The notes: generated by a model not told the origin, from the sequence alone. 64,000 bases of DNA from Propionibacterium acidifaciens DSM 21887 (GCF_000426605.1 NZ_AUFR01000006.1:1-64000), one strand, 5' to 3'. Shown: positions 49,399 to 59,263, counted from the first letter of the stretch. A program made the numbers and translations.

Positions 49399-52300
49399 TC
49401 AGCGCTCCAGGGTCGCCGTCGCGTCGAAGGTGAGCGAGGAGGCCATCCGACTGTTGGAGTGGGTCTCGACGCCGATGCGGTTGACGCCGTCGGTCAGCTG
49501 CGAGCGGTCCAGCTCCACGGTGAACATGTTCTCGTCGGCGGACGCGCAGGCGGCGGTGACCTCCTGCGTGGCGCTGTCGGTGAAGCTGATCACGTTGTCG
49601 GGCCTGCCATCGTGGTCGACGTCCCGGGACTCCATGCGCAGGCGCCCGACCTCGGTGCCGTTGACGCGGATCACGGCGCCGTCGTCCACGCGGACCCTGA
49701 GGGTCAGCCTCGTGGAGTCGGTGAGCGCGCCCAGGTCGACGTCGCGGCTGAAGTACGCGGTCCTCGCCACGCCCTTCTCGAGCGGGGTGTTGATCGTGCT
49801 GTTGCGGGAGTCCCAGCCGAACGGGGCCCTGCCGGTCCGCCAGCCGCTCAGATCGGCGTCCTTGCTCCAGCCGTCGTCGGCAGCGGTGGTCTCGTAGCGG
49901 TAGGACCACTCGGAGCCCGCCGGGACGATCTCGCCGGTGGCGGTGGTCGCGTCGACCGGGACCAGGGGCATGCCAGTCGCCGGAGCGGCGCCCGGATCCT
50001 TCGCGGAGCCGGTGCCGCCGTCGGCGCCACGGGCGTCGGCGGCCTCCCGGTCCCCAGCCCCCTGGTCGTCGGCGGCCCGGTCGTCGCCGGTCCGGTCATC
50101 GGCGGCCCGGTCATCGGCGCCGGCGGGATCGGTGGCCTGGTCGGCCTCGTCGGCGTCCTGACCGGCCTGGTCGGAGGCCCCGGCGCGGTCGGCCGCCCCG
50201 TCGGCGTCCTGGGCCCGCTCGATGCGGGTGACCCGGGCCTGCATCGTCATGGAGGCGCTGGAGCGGTAGTTCACGTGCTCCTCGACGGCGATGGTGTTCT
50301 CGCCAGCGACGAGCGAGTCGGCGGGCACGGTGACGACCGTGCGGTGGGCGCGCGCGTCGGAGGTCCTGGCGATCGCATTGGCGCGGGTGTCGGCGCGCAC
50401 GGGGCCGGCGTCGATGCGGGTGCGGCTGACCTCGGTGCCGTTGACGTAGACCACCGCACCGTCATCGGCGACGTACGAGACGGACACCCCGGCGAGCGAC
50501 GTCGTGTCGGGCACGGTGAAGGAACTTCGGAAGTACGTCGTGATCGGTCGACGCGAGGCGGCCCCGGGGGTGATCGTCGTGGTCAGCGCCGAGTCGCCGT
50601 AACCGATCGGGGCCGCGCCGGTGCTCCAGGCCGAGTCGTCGTAGTCGGCTGCCGTCCAGTCGTCGGCGGGGACGGTGGCACTGGGCAGGTAGGACCAGGT
50701 GCCGGTGTCGTCGAGCAGGACCGGGGTGGCGGGTTCGGCCCCGCCGGAGCCGGAGGCGGTGGCCACGGTCGAGGAGGCGCTGATGTTGCCGTTGTCGTCG
50801 ACGGTGCGGACGAAGTAGCGCTGGTCGCCGCCGCGCGGAACGGTCAGCGAGGTGGCCGTCGTCGTGGCGATGGTGCGGTCGTCGCGCAGCACCTCGTACT
50901 TCGTGGCGCCGGGGACGGCGTCCCAGGCGAGGTTCACGGTGTCGGAGGCGGAGCCGGTGACGCGAAGCCGACCCGGGGCCTCGGTGGGCTCGTCATCGCG
51001 GGGGCCGTAGAGGGCGAAGCCGCCGTTCCACTGCCGGCCCGTGAGCGAGGTGTACGAGTTGGTGAAGTCGCCGCCGACCCACAGGGTGCCGCCGTCGGTG
51101 ACCTTGAGGGCCCAGGCGCCGGTCGCGCGCTTGGAGCTCAGGTTGTAGGGGGTCCAGTTCAGCTGCTTGCCCGTGGCGGAGTCCCAGGCGCCGACCCAGC
51201 GGATCGGGTCGGCCTCGGTCCAGTCCTCACCGGGCAGGTTGTCCCAGCTGTAGGCGTCCTGGTAGGCGAAGTCGGAGCAGTGGCAGGACGCGTAGGTGAC
51301 GCCGCCGTGCGACTCGATGGCCTGGATGTCACCGCCGTTGGCCAGCGTGACCGAGCCGGACTGACGGGTCATCGAGGCGATGTCGTAGCGGAACAGGCTG
51401 TGCTCGGAGCCGCCGAAGAAGACGTTCCCTCCGACGGCGTTGACGGACTCCTGGTACATCTTCTTCGGACGGGTGTACTTGTAGTAATCCGTCGTGACCG
51501 AGCCGACGAAGGTGAACGAGGTGTCGACCGCGGCGCCCGGGCTCGTGAGGATCGAGGCCGCCCACTTGACGGGGGTGCTCCGCGACTTCGAGAAGAAGCC
51601 GCCGGCGAAGTACTTGCCGCTGGACGGATCGACCGCCGAGCCCCAGACGCTGCCGTTGAACTCGGGGTTCCACGAGCGGTCGGGCCGCCCGCTCAGCGAG
51701 ACGCGGGCGGCGGAGCGCCCGTAGGAGTTCGAGACGCCCTGACCGGACAGATGGGTGAAGGCGCCGCCGAGGTAGATGTTGGCGCCGTCGGTGGCCAGCG
51801 TCTTGACGGACAGGACGCCACTCGACAGGCGGTTGACGACCTGGAGGTCCCAGGACTCGTCCACGGCGCCGGTGGTCGGGTTGATGACGACCGTCCCGGA
51901 GTGCGCCGAGCCGTTGACAGAGGTGAAGTCGCCTGCGACGAGGAGCTCCCCGTTGGGCAGGGCCAGCAGGTCGTGGATCTGGTTGTTGAAGTCGAAGGAG
52001 AGCGCGCTGTTCCACTCGCCCGTGCTCGCGTCGAAGGCGGCGAGCGCCTTCGAGGGATGCACCTGGCCCGACGAGCCCTGCTGGACGCCGGTGAAGTTGC
52101 CGCCGACGAACATGGTGCCGCCGACCTGGGCGAAGGCCTGCACCTGGATACTGCCCTCGGCGACCGAGCCGGTGAGATTGCCGCTCACGCCCCAGCTCGT
52201 CCGCTGGGCGTACTCGGACGCGGCGTTGTCGGTGCGCGAGGGGATCGCGCTCGTCCCGGTGTCGGGGATGGAGGCGAAGCCGGAGTCGTCGGAGCTGATC

Positions 52301-53142
52301 CGCGGGCGGACGTACACCTCGGAGAACGGGAAGCGGTTTCCGCCGCTCCTCAGCTGGCGGACGAAAGTGCCGTCACCGGTGCTCGCACGGCTCGAGTAGG
52401 CCCAGCCCGTCTCGTAGTTGTTGGCCGAGGTGGAGCGCACGTCGAGCGAGGTGGTGCATCCGCCGAAGCTGTACCACTTGCAGTTCCTGTTCAGCGGCTG
52501 GTCCATGGTCTGCTGCGCCCCGGTCCAGGAGTCGTTGCCGAAGCGGTAGTCATAGGTCGTGTAGGTCTTGAACGGCCAGACCCAGCCCTGCGTCTGATGG
52601 GGCTTGATGTCGAGGGTCTGCCACTGGGAGCCCTTCGCGTCGGCCGCCCGCACGACGCGGTAGCCGTCGGGCAGGTCCGAGACCGGCTGGTCGTTCAGCA
52701 GCCCGTCGACCGTGGCAGCCGGCAGCTGGGCGACGTCGACGTTGCCGCCGGAACGGTCGCGGGTCAGTAGCAGCGACTGGTCGCCCCAGCCCTGGGTGTG
52801 GGTCTGCCATCCGTCGCGGCCGCGACCGATCATGACCCAGCCGCCGCCGTCCGTGCTCTGGTCGCAGAAGAACTGGCCGGGGGCGTCCATGGCGGGCGTC
52901 TGCAACCAGTAGGTGCCATCAGGGGAATCAGGGTCGTGCTGCTTGATCTCCCAGCAGGAGGCCGCTGCGGTTGCCTCGGTGCGGCCGTCGTGGGCGGTGG
53001 ACTCGGAGCCCGCAGCGGCAGGCGCGGCACCGCCCTGGTCGGCGGCCGGATCGGCGACCGCAGGAGAGAGGCCGGACACGGCCATGGCGACAATCATGAG
53101 CGGCGTGACAAGGGCTGACACGCACATGCGATGGGGGCGCAT
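49399..53142 (-). CDS. Large secreted fibrinogen-like/FN3 surface protein
   Basis: A 1247-residue secreted protein. Residues 1-31 form a signal peptide. A fibrinogen-like domain (about 60-260) shows FFCDQSTDGGGWVMIGRG. A region of VGGNFT, VAGDFT, LGGAFT and VGGDFT repeats (about 320-740) looks like a beta-propeller. A fibronectin type III domain (PGRLRVTGSASDTVNLAWDA) follows. Two related beta-sandwich repeats, each with DDW/DDG...FGW or IGYGD motifs and VRVDDGAV-type VNGTEV segments, flank an Asp/Ala-rich linker of about 70 residues. No LPXTG motif or C-terminal span is visible. It lies inside the polysaccharide cluster, 5 nt before the WecG-like gene, suggesting a role in binding or displaying the polymer. 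Confidence 0.82.
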   Translation of the reverse strand: MRPHRMCVSALVTPLMIVAMAVSGLSPAVADPAADQGGAAPAAAGSESTAHDGRTEATAAASCWEIKQHDPDSPDGTYWLQTPAMDAPGQFFCDQSTDGGGWVMIGRGRDGWQTHTQGWGDQSLLLTRDRSGGNVDVAQLPAATVDGLLNDQPVSDLPDGYRVVRAADAKGSQWQTLDIKPHQTQGWVWPFKTYTTYDYRFGNDSWTGAQQTMDQPLNRNCKWYSFGGCTTSLDVRSTSANNYETGWAYSSRASTGDGTFVRQLRSGGNRFPFSEVYVRPRISSDDSGFASIPDTGTSAIPSRTDNAASEYAQRTSWGVSGNLTGSVAEGSIQVQAFAQVGGTMFVGGNFTGVQQGSSGQVHPSKALAAFDASTGEWNSALSFDFNNQIHDLLALPNGELLVAGDFTSVNGSAHSGTVVINPTTGAVDESWDLQVVNRLSSGVLSVKTLATDGANIYLGGAFTHLSGQGVSNSYGRSAARVSLSGRPDRSWNPEFNGSVWGSAVDPSSGKYFAGGFFSKSRSTPVKWAASILTSPGAAVDTSFTFVGSVTTDYYKYTRPKKMYQESVNAVGGNVFFGGSEHSLFRYDIASMTRQSGSVTLANGGDIQAIESHGGVTYASCHCSDFAYQDAYSWDNLPGEDWTEADPIRWVGAWDSATGKQLNWTPYNLSSKRATGAWALKVTDGGTLWVGGDFTNSYTSLTGRQWNGGFALYGPRDDEPTEAPGRLRVTGSASDTVNLAWDAVPGATKYEVLRDDRTIATTTATSLTVPRGGDQRYFVRTVDDNGNISASSTVATASGSGGAEPATPVLLDDTGTWSYLPSATVPADDWTAADYDDSAWSTGAAPIGYGDSALTTTITPGAASRRPITTYFRSSFTVPDTTSLAGVSVSYVADDGAVVYVNGTEVSRTRIDAGPVRADTRANAIARTSDARAHRTVVTVPADSLVAGENTIAVEEHVNYRSSASMTMQARVTRIERAQDADGAADRAGASDQAGQDADEADQATDPAGADDRAADDRTGDDRAADDQGAGDREAADARGADGGTGSAKDPGAAPATGMPLVPVDATTATGEIVPAGSEWSYRYETTAADDGWSKDADLSGWRTGRAPFGWDSRNSTINTPLEKGVARTAYFSRDVDLGALTDSTRLTLRVRVDDGAVIRVNGTEVGRLRMESRDVDHDGRPDNVISFTDSATQEVTAACASADENMFTVELDRSQLTDGVNRIGVETHSNSRMASSLTFDATATLER

Positions 53143-53277
53143 ATCTTCCTCGGGGTGGAGGGCGGCGCAGTGTCGAAACTGCATGACGGCCACCACTATG
53201 CCACGTCAGCGCTGCCACGAGAAGCTGTCGGAAGGATTGGACGATGCTGAGGATCGACTGTGAAAGACCCCTACGGG

Positions 53278-54792
53278 TCACCCTTGTCGTCTCCCGATCT
53301 TTGACCCTAGCATTGAACCGAGCCCTGACAAGTGCAGGGGTTCGCGCATGAGGCGGCACATGGCGCCGAGGCAGACTCCGGAGACGAGGATCCCGAGCCC
53401 GAGACCGAGGAGGGAGTCCCGTCCGAGGGCGAGGGCAACAAGACCTGACGGGATGCCAGCGCAGGCCCCGACGCCCAGCAGCGGGCGCAGCACGTCGGCG
53501 ACGACCGGGCGGACGTCGAGGAAGTGGACGACCTGGACCGTGGCCAGCGCGGCGTCGACGACCATGCACACCGCCCAGCTGAGCGCGGCACCGTCGATCC
53601 CCATGATCGGGACGAGCACGAGGTTGCCGAGGACGTTCACCACCAGGACGACGGCCTTGTTGAGGGCCGCCCAACCGCTGCGCCCGCTCATGATGAGCAG
53701 AGAGTGGATGTTCCCGGCGCAGAAGGTGACCATGGCGCCGCAGCACAGGATGACGAGCACCCACGACCCGGGCTGGAACTCGGGGCCGAGGATGAGCATG
53801 AGGCAGGGCGAGAAGATCGCCATGAGCAGGTGGATCGGGGTGGCGAAGAGCACCAGCCAGATCGTCGCCGTGGAGTAGAGGGCGCGCAGCTCCCCGATCC
53901 GCTCCATGTGCATGAGTCTGCTGAACTGCGGAGAGACGACGATGCGCAGGGCGGTGTCGACGATGAGACCCGCCTGGATGTAACGACTGGCGCCGCCGTA
54001 GACGCCAGCCGCGCCGTTGCCGGCGAGCAGGCCGACGATGAGGACGTCGAGCCAGGTCAGGCCCTGCTCGAGGGCGGCCGAGAGGGTGCGTGGCAGGGCG
54101 AATCCCATGATGGCGCGCCGCCGCCCCCGCCCGGGCCAGCGCTGCTGCGGCCCGGTCCGGTCCTCGGCGGGCAGATGGCGGACCAGGAGGAACCAGCTGA
54201 GGACCAGGACGACGGCGAACGGCAGCGCCCACGAGAGGGACACGACGGTCAGCGAGCCGCCCATCGCGACCGCCGCGGCGACGAGCACCGGCCGCAGCAC
54301 CGGCAGGGTGACGTTCTGCACCAGGACGTACTCGCGCATGTTCCCGAGGGCCCGCAGCGCAGCGGCGGCGACGACCGTCAGCGCGCCGACGGGGATGAAC
54401 CACAGGATCGCACGGATCGCGTCGCGCACCGACGGATCGTCCCCGCCCCAGATGAGGGGCGCGACGAGCTCGAGGACGAGCACGACGACGAGCGAGATGA
54501 CGACCGTGAGGGTGCCCATGTAGGCGAGGCAGGGGCGGATCTCCTCGGGACGGTCGACGCGCAACCGCGGCATGAGGTAGATCGCAGCCGAGTCGAAGCC
54601 CAGCTTGGCCATGGCCATGACGAGGGAGAAGACGCCTGTGGCCTGGGTCACGACGCCCGAGCCGGCCGAACCGAGGAGGCGGGCCAGCAGCACCGAGAGG
54701 AGGAAGCCGAGGACGGCGCTGAGTGCCGCCCCGACGAAGCCGACGATCCCGCCGCGGGCCAGCGCGACGCGGCTCTCCCCCTGCCCGCTCAC
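53278..54792 (-). CDS. Polysaccharide flippase (Wzx/MVF type)
   Basis: A 504-residue integral membrane protein with about 14 spans. Its N-terminus (GIVGFVGAALSAVLGFLLSV then LLARLLGSAGSGVVTQATG) is typical of oligosaccharide flippases that move lipid-linked repeat units across the membrane. It sits between the secreted fibrinogen-like protein and the polymerase region of the same cluster. Confidence 0.87.
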   Translation of the reverse strand: MSGQGESRVALARGGIVGFVGAALSAVLGFLLSVLLARLLGSAGSGVVTQATGVFSLVMAMAKLGFDSAAIYLMPRLRVDRPEEIRPCLAYMGTLTVVISLVVVLVLELVAPLIWGGDDPSVRDAIRAILWFIPVGALTVVAAAALRALGNMREYVLVQNVTLPVLRPVLVAAAVAMGGSLTVVSLSWALPFAVVLVLSWFLLVRHLPAEDRTGPQQRWPGRGRRRAIMGFALPRTLSAALEQGLTWLDVLIVGLLAGNGAAGVYGGASRYIQAGLIVDTALRIVVSPQFSRLMHMERIGELRALYSTATIWLVLFATPIHLLMAIFSPCLMLILGPEFQPGSWVLVILCCGAMVTFCAGNIHSLLIMSGRSGWAALNKAVVLVVNVLGNLVLVPIMGIDGAALSWAVCMVVDAALATVQVVHFLDVRPVVADVLRPLLGVGACAGIPSGLVALALGRDSLLGLGLGILVSGVCLGAMCRLMREPLHLSGLGSMLGSKIGRRQG

Positions 54793-54855
54793 CCGAGCGC
54801 CCCGTTCGGGGGTAGCATCACCCTGACCCGCCCGCTACACGTCAGTTGGTGCCCC

Positions 54856-55485
54856 ATGCCCCTCACAACCGTCCGTTCCCGCAGAACGCTGCTCGTCGCG
54901 GCGATCGTCGCCGTGGTCCTGCTGCTCGTCGTGGCCGTCGCCGCCATCCGGTCGAGGACCCGGGCGACCGAGGAGGGCACCAGCGGCGCCTCCCCGGGCA
55001 CCACAGCGAGCTCCTCGCCCGGGGTCTCCGCGTCGGCCTCGCCGTCCGAGAGCGCCTCGAGCGCGCACACCGAGCCGGCTCCGCCCCTGTCGCAGGATGA
55101 GGCCGCCGCCACGACCCGCGACGCACTGACCCGCACGGCCGCGGCGCTGTCCGACCCGGGCAACCCGGCGGATCTGTCCGGCGTGCTCACCGACGGCGAG
55201 CTCGACTCGTACGAGGCGCAGGCCGACGAGTTCGCGAGCACCGGCGTGCACCAGAACGGCGCCCCGACCATCGAGAACCCCGGCATCGTCGGGGTCTCGG
55301 ACGATGGCGCGACGGTCTCGGTGCAGGCCTGCGTCGACTCCTCGTCCGTCCATGTGCTCGACGACCAGGGAACCGATCTGCACGCCTCCCAGCCGAAGCG
55401 CTCGCTCACCATCTTCATGCTCACGAACTCCAACGGCTCCTGGAAGATCTCCGGAGAGAGCTTCCCCGACGATCCGACGTGCTGA
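54856..55485 (+). CDS. Membrane-anchored protein of unknown function
   Basis: A 209-residue protein with one N-terminal span (about residues 11-32, TLLVAAIVAVVLLLVVAVAA), a Ser/Thr/Pro-rich stalk and a 130-residue extracytoplasmic domain with NTF2-like features (repeated helices, then ATVSVQACVDSSSVHVLD and NGSWKISGESF). It is the only plus-strand gene within the polysaccharide cluster. Its 3' end overlaps the end of the polymerase gene by 65 nt. The ATG at 54856 lacks a clear ribosome-binding site. Confidence 0.7.
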   Translation: MPLTTVRSRRTLLVAAIVAVVLLLVVAVAAIRSRTRATEEGTSGASPGTTASSSPGVSASASPSESASSAHTEPAPPLSQDEAAATTRDALTRTAAALSDPGNPADLSGVLTDGELDSYEAQADEFASTGVHQNGAPTIENPGIVGVSDDGATVSVQACVDSSSVHVLDDQGTDLHASQPKRSLTIFMLTNSNGSWKISGESFPDDPTC

Positions 55486-56833
55486 CCGGCGGCGAGGGGG
55501 CCGACGCACCGCCCCCCTCGCGCCAGCGCACGAGGAGCGCGACGGCAACGAGCGAGACCATCATGCCCGTCGTCATCCCGTAGTAGAACGACTCCACGAG
55601 CGTGGCCAGGGCGATCCCGCCGAGAACCGCGCCGACGAGGTCCCGGCAGCGCCACGCGTAGCAGACCGCGGCGGCGAAGGTCCCCATGAACAGCACCGCA
55701 CCGACGACGCCGTGCGAGAACAGGACCGTCCAGAACTGGCCCTGGGTGCCCAGCGAGGGGAGCCAGGGCGCCGCGGCCGGACGCGGGGCCCCGAAGCCCA
55801 ACAGCGGCGAACCGCGCAGCTCGCTGAGCGTCTCGACGTAGTTGACGAGTCGGTCCCCCGTCGAGGTGCTCGCCCGGACGCGGCTGAGCAGTGACTGCCC
55901 CATCGGCGAGACGAACCAGACCAGCGCGGCGACCACGACGACGCCGGCGCCGGCGAGCACCTGGGGCAGGCGTCCGGAGCGGGTCCTCTGGAGACCCACC
56001 CACAGGGCGACGACCCCCAGACCGACGAACATGCCGCGGTTCTGGGTGGCCGCCGCCGGGACGATCGAGACGGCGACGAGGGCCGCCACGGGCCAGCGTC
56101 GCGGCGAGCGCTCCCGCCGCAGCAGCGCGGCATGGGCGAGCACGACGGGCAGGATGAGCGAGTAGACGTTGCCCCAGGTGTTCGCGTAGACGAACGGGGC
56201 GCTCGGGCGCGGGTCGGTCCTGATCCACGCGTTCTGGTCCCACTGGGTCGTGGAGCGGTGGACGAAGTCGTGGATGAAGCTGTTGGAGGTCAGCGCGCCG
56301 GGCAGGACGTGGGACAGCGGCGTGTCGATCTGCAGGTTCGGGGCGAGTATGGCCAGGTAGCCGCCCAGGACGGTCGACAGGAGGAACCAGGTCATCGTCC
56401 CCCCGTAGACGCGCAGCGTGAGGGTGCGTCGGGCGTTGTAGGCGTAGCAGGCGAAGACCGTGGCGGCCAGGAGCATGGACAGCCGGTAGAGCGCGCCGAT
56501 GACGCGCCCCGAGGTGTCGCACTCGACGATCGAGACCGCGGCCCAGACCAGGAAGAAGGCCCAGACCGACCAGCCGCGGGGGAAGTCGAGCCCCCGACGG
56601 CGCGCCATGAGGGCGAGCATGACGAGGGCCATGACGGGCCAGATCATGTCGCCGATGCCGAGGACCCACCAGAGGATGTAGCCGGCGAAGGGCAGGACGA
56701 ACGGCCAGACCGGCAGCGCGGACGCCTCGGGGCGCAGCGTGGCCCGCGCCGGGTCGTCCCCGGTGCGGTGCCAGCGGCCGGCCGCCGGGGCGCTCCGCCA
56801 GGCCCCCTCGGCGGATCCGCCGAGGGGGCTCAT
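55421..56833 (-). CDS. O-antigen ligase/polymerase (Wzy)-like membrane protein
   Basis: A 470-residue membrane protein with 11-12 spans and a large extracytoplasmic loop near residues 165-215 containing RSTTQWDQNAWIRTDPRPSA. The short block AATQNRGMFVGLGVVALWVG and the later GSPLLGFGAPRP are typical of Wzy/WaaL polymerases. The start at 56833 overlaps the preceding transferase by 4 nt (ATGA). The C-terminal 22 codons overlap the convergent gene that ends at 55485. Confidence 0.82.
   Translation of the reverse strand: MSPLGGSAEGAWRSAPAAGRWHRTGDDPARATLRPEASALPVWPFVLPFAGYILWWVLGIGDMIWPVMALVMLALMARRRGLDFPRGWSVWAFFLVWAAVSIVECDTSGRVIGALYRLSMLLAATVFACYAYNARRTLTLRVYGGTMTWFLLSTVLGGYLAILAPNLQIDTPLSHVLPGALTSNSFIHDFVHRSTTQWDQNAWIRTDPRPSAPFVYANTWGNVYSLILPVVLAHAALLRRERSPRRWPVAALVAVSIVPAAATQNRGMFVGLGVVALWVGLQRTRSGRLPQVLAGAGVVVVAALVWFVSPMGQSLLSRVRASTSTGDRLVNYVETLSELRGSPLLGFGAPRPAAAPWLPSLGTQGQFWTVLFSHGVVGAVLFMGTFAAAVCYAWRCRDLVGAVLGGIALATLVESFYYGMTTGMMVSLVAVALLVRWREGGGASAPSPPVSTSDRRGSSLRRSSRSRWSS
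56803..56828. promoter_or_regulatory. Perfect 26-nt palindrome at the start of the polymerase gene
   Basis: Arms CCCCCTCGGCGG and CCGCCGAGGGGG meet at an AT centre. It covers codons 2-11 of the polymerase gene, immediately after the transferase stop, and could pause or end transcription or hide the coupled start. Confidence 0.45.
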
Positions 56834-58068
56834 CGCAGCCCCTTCGCGGCCCTGGCCGCCCTCGCGTAGCACCACGGCCCCTCGAGGAAGCCCCTGATCT
56901 CGGACCGCGTGAGGGAGCCCGGGGTGTCGTCGTCCGAGCCGGCGACGCGCTCCGAGCCGGGTCTGAGCCGGGCGGCGACGCCGGGCACGCGCCCGGCCAG
57001 GACGAGCAGCGTCGCGGGGCGCTCCAGCACCGACTTGACGATGAGCGCCGACATGCCGGAGCCGTTGCCGCGGATCTGGGCGTCCAGGCCGGCCGCGGTG
57101 CGGCGATGGCGGTGGTGCAGCACCGCATCGGGGGTGTGGACGATGACCCGCCCGGTGCGCAGCAGACGCGCGAACATGTCGAGGTCCTCGCCCCCGCGGG
57201 TCGGGGTGCCGGCACCGAGCCGGACGTCGAAGTCGCCGGCGTCGGCGAGCGCCTCGGCGCGGTAGGCCATGCTCACACCGGCGCCGACGCGGGCCGTCGT
57301 CACCGGGTAGAGGGGGCCGCCCTCGCCGGGCGCGCCGAAGCGGCGCACCGAACGCGGGGCCGGGCCGATCGTCCACACGCGCGGAACGTCGTCCTTGGGG
57401 AAGCCGCCGCGGGACTCGAACCAGCGCTGCGCCCGGTAGCGCAGCTCCGCCGGCAGGACCATGCCCGTCGTCGCGCCGATGACGCGGTCGGGGTCGGAGG
57501 CGAGGGGGTCGAGCAGGGCGACGAGCCACCCGGGATCGACGAGGGCGTCGTCGTCGGTGAAGGCGATGACGGGGCGCCGCGCCGCCGCCACGCCGGTGTT
57601 GCGGGCCCACGACAGGCCCGGGACGGCCTGCTCGACGATGCGCAGGCGCGCGTCCTCGAGACCGGCCAGCGCGGCGCGGGTGCGCCCCGTGGCCGGGGCG
57701 TTGTCGACGACGATGAGCTCGAAATCGGGGTGCGTCTGGGCGAGCAGCGCCTCGACGGCGGAGCGCAGCAGCTCGCAGTCGCCCGTCGTGCACAGGACCA
57801 CGGAGGCGCCGAGCGAGGCGCCGGCGCCCTCGTCCCAGGCGCGCCGGGGAGCGGGCGGCAGCGCCAGAACCCGGGGGGCGGAGGCGGGTTCGGAGTCGGA
57901 GTCGACGGTGACGACCCCGGCGGTGCGTCCGCCGTCGCGCACGAGCACGAGGGCGGTGGCCTGCCCGGCCCCGCTGATGGTCCTCACCAGCCCGGTCGTC
58001 CGGTCCAGCTGGACGATGCGCGAGCCGGCCCCGTCGATCTCGTCGCGCGGGACGTCGGTGTCAGGCAT
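56830..58068 (-). CDS. GT2-family glycosyltransferase
   Basis: A 412-residue enzyme with an N-terminal extension of about 90 residues and a GT-A domain: ASVVLCTTGDCELLRSAVEALLAQ in two halves, ELIVVDNAPATGR, the metal-binding AFTDDDALV and the late TRGGEDLDMFARLLR with a HHRHRR segment. It likely adds a sugar to the lipid-linked repeat unit in the cytoplasm. The start overlaps the Wzz-like gene by 8 nt. Confidence 0.87.
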   Translation of the reverse strand: MPDTDVPRDEIDGAGSRIVQLDRTTGLVRTISGAGQATALVLVRDGGRTAGVVTVDSDSEPASAPRVLALPPAPRRAWDEGAGASLGASVVLCTTGDCELLRSAVEALLAQTHPDFELIVVDNAPATGRTRAALAGLEDARLRIVEQAVPGLSWARNTGVAAARRPVIAFTDDDALVDPGWLVALLDPLASDPDRVIGATTGMVLPAELRYRAQRWFESRGGFPKDDVPRVWTIGPAPRSVRRFGAPGEGGPLYPVTTARVGAGVSMAYRAEALADAGDFDVRLGAGTPTRGGEDLDMFARLLRTGRVIVHTPDAVLHHRHRRTAAGLDAQIRGNGSGMSALIVKSVLERPATLLVLAGRVPGVAARLRPGSERVAGSDDDTPGSLTRSEIRGFLEGPWCYARAARAAKGLR

Positions 58069-59263
58069 ACCCGCCCCTGGTCGCCTGGGCGAAGTAGAAC
58101 CCGCCGTCGAGCAGGATCACGCCGACGACGTCGCGTTCGGCGACGTCCAGCTGGTCGAGCAGCTGGTGCAGCTCGGCGAGGGGGTCGCCGACCGCGGCGC
58201 CGATGAGGATGCGGCCGCCGGAGCCGAGGCGCTCGATGACCTCGGCGAGGGGCATGCGCCGATCGACGAGGACGGGGGCCGCGGCGCCCTGGACGCCGCG
58301 GGCCCGGCCGATGGCCTCGGCGAAGGCGAGCGCCCGGGCGTCGGCGCCGTCGGCGAGGACGATGAGCTCGTACTCCTTGCCGACGGCCAGGGCGGACACC
58401 TGGGCCGGAGCGTCCCAGCGCGCCACCGGGGCGACATCCTGGTCGGCGCTCCACACGGGCAGGCCGGTGAGGTCGGAGAGCTGGAGGGCAGAGAGCACCC
58501 GCCGCTCCCGGCGCTCGCGGACGAGGCCGATGGCCAGGCCGAGGACGACGCCGACGGCCAGCCCGGCCGCCAGGACCTTCTTCCGGGGCGGCGTCGTGTC
58601 GTCGGGCGAGTCCGCGGCACCGGTGAGCACCCGCGCCGCCGTGGTGTGGTAGGCGGCCAGCTGGTCCTGCTGCTTGGCGAGCTCGGTCAGCTCGGTCTGG
58701 ATCGCCTCGGCGCGGGCCTGGCCGCCGGAACCGAGCCCGGCCGCCTCGGCGTTGAGGGCGTTGATCCGGTCGGTGATGGCGGCGGACAACTCGTCGGCGC
58801 GCTGCTCGATGAGGCCGGTGCGCTGGTGGATGTAGGCGGCGGTGATCGCATCGGTCACCGCGACCGCCTTCTCGCGGGTGCTCCCCGACCAGGAGATCGA
58901 CACGATGGTGCCGTTCGTGTCGCCCTCGACCGTGAGGGCGCCCTTGAGGTCGTCGAGCGTGAGGTCGGTGCCGGGCATCGAGTCGAGCGCCTGCTGGAGG
59001 GTGACCGCTGACTTGGCGATGGCCTTCTCGGTCACCATGTCGGTGCTCGACAGCGAGGTGCGGGCGGCCGGCTCGAGGGTCGAGGACGGGGTGGTGATCG
59101 TCACCGTCGCGGTCGCGGTGTGCGAGCCCGGCAGGACGATGAGATACAGCACGGCGAGCAGGCCGCCGAGGACGATGCCGGCGACGACGGATTTCCAGCG
59201 GCGCGCCAGCTCGTGCCCCAGGATCTGGGGGCCGCCGGTGGGCGGCGGTGTGAGGATGCTCAT
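58061..59263 (-). CDS. Wzz-like chain-length/polysaccharide export protein
   Basis: A 400-residue protein with two membrane spans (about residues 26-46 and 231-252) enclosing an extracytoplasmic coiled-coil region (residues 130-210, rich in Ala, Glu and Gln). The short TVTITTPSSTLEP strand after the first span is typical of Wzz/capsular modulators. The cytoplasmic C-terminal part resembles a BY-kinase fold but lacks Walker A, so it is a modulator and not a kinase. Confidence 0.8.
   Translation of the reverse strand: MSILTPPPTGGPQILGHELARRWKSVVAGIVLGGLLAVLYLIVLPGSHTATATVTITTPSSTLEPAARTSLSSTDMVTEKAIAKSAVTLQQALDSMPGTDLTLDDLKGALTVEGDTNGTIVSISWSGSTREKAVAVTDAITAAYIHQRTGLIEQRADELSAAITDRINALNAEAAGLGSGGQARAEAIQTELTELAKQQDQLAAYHTTAARVLTGAADSPDDTTPPRKKVLAAGLAVGVVLGLAIGLVRERRERRVLSALQLSDLTGLPVWSADQDVAPVARWDAPAQVSALAVGKEYELIVLADGADARALAFAEAIGRARGVQGAAAPVLVDRRMPLAEVIERLGSGGRILIGAAVGDPLAELHQLLDQLDVAERDVVGVILLDGGFYFAQATRGGYA

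Noticed and set aside
49459-52770. Plus-strand open frame of about 1100 codons
   Set aside because: It is antisense to the secreted fibrinogen-like protein and is a Gly/Val-rich artefact.
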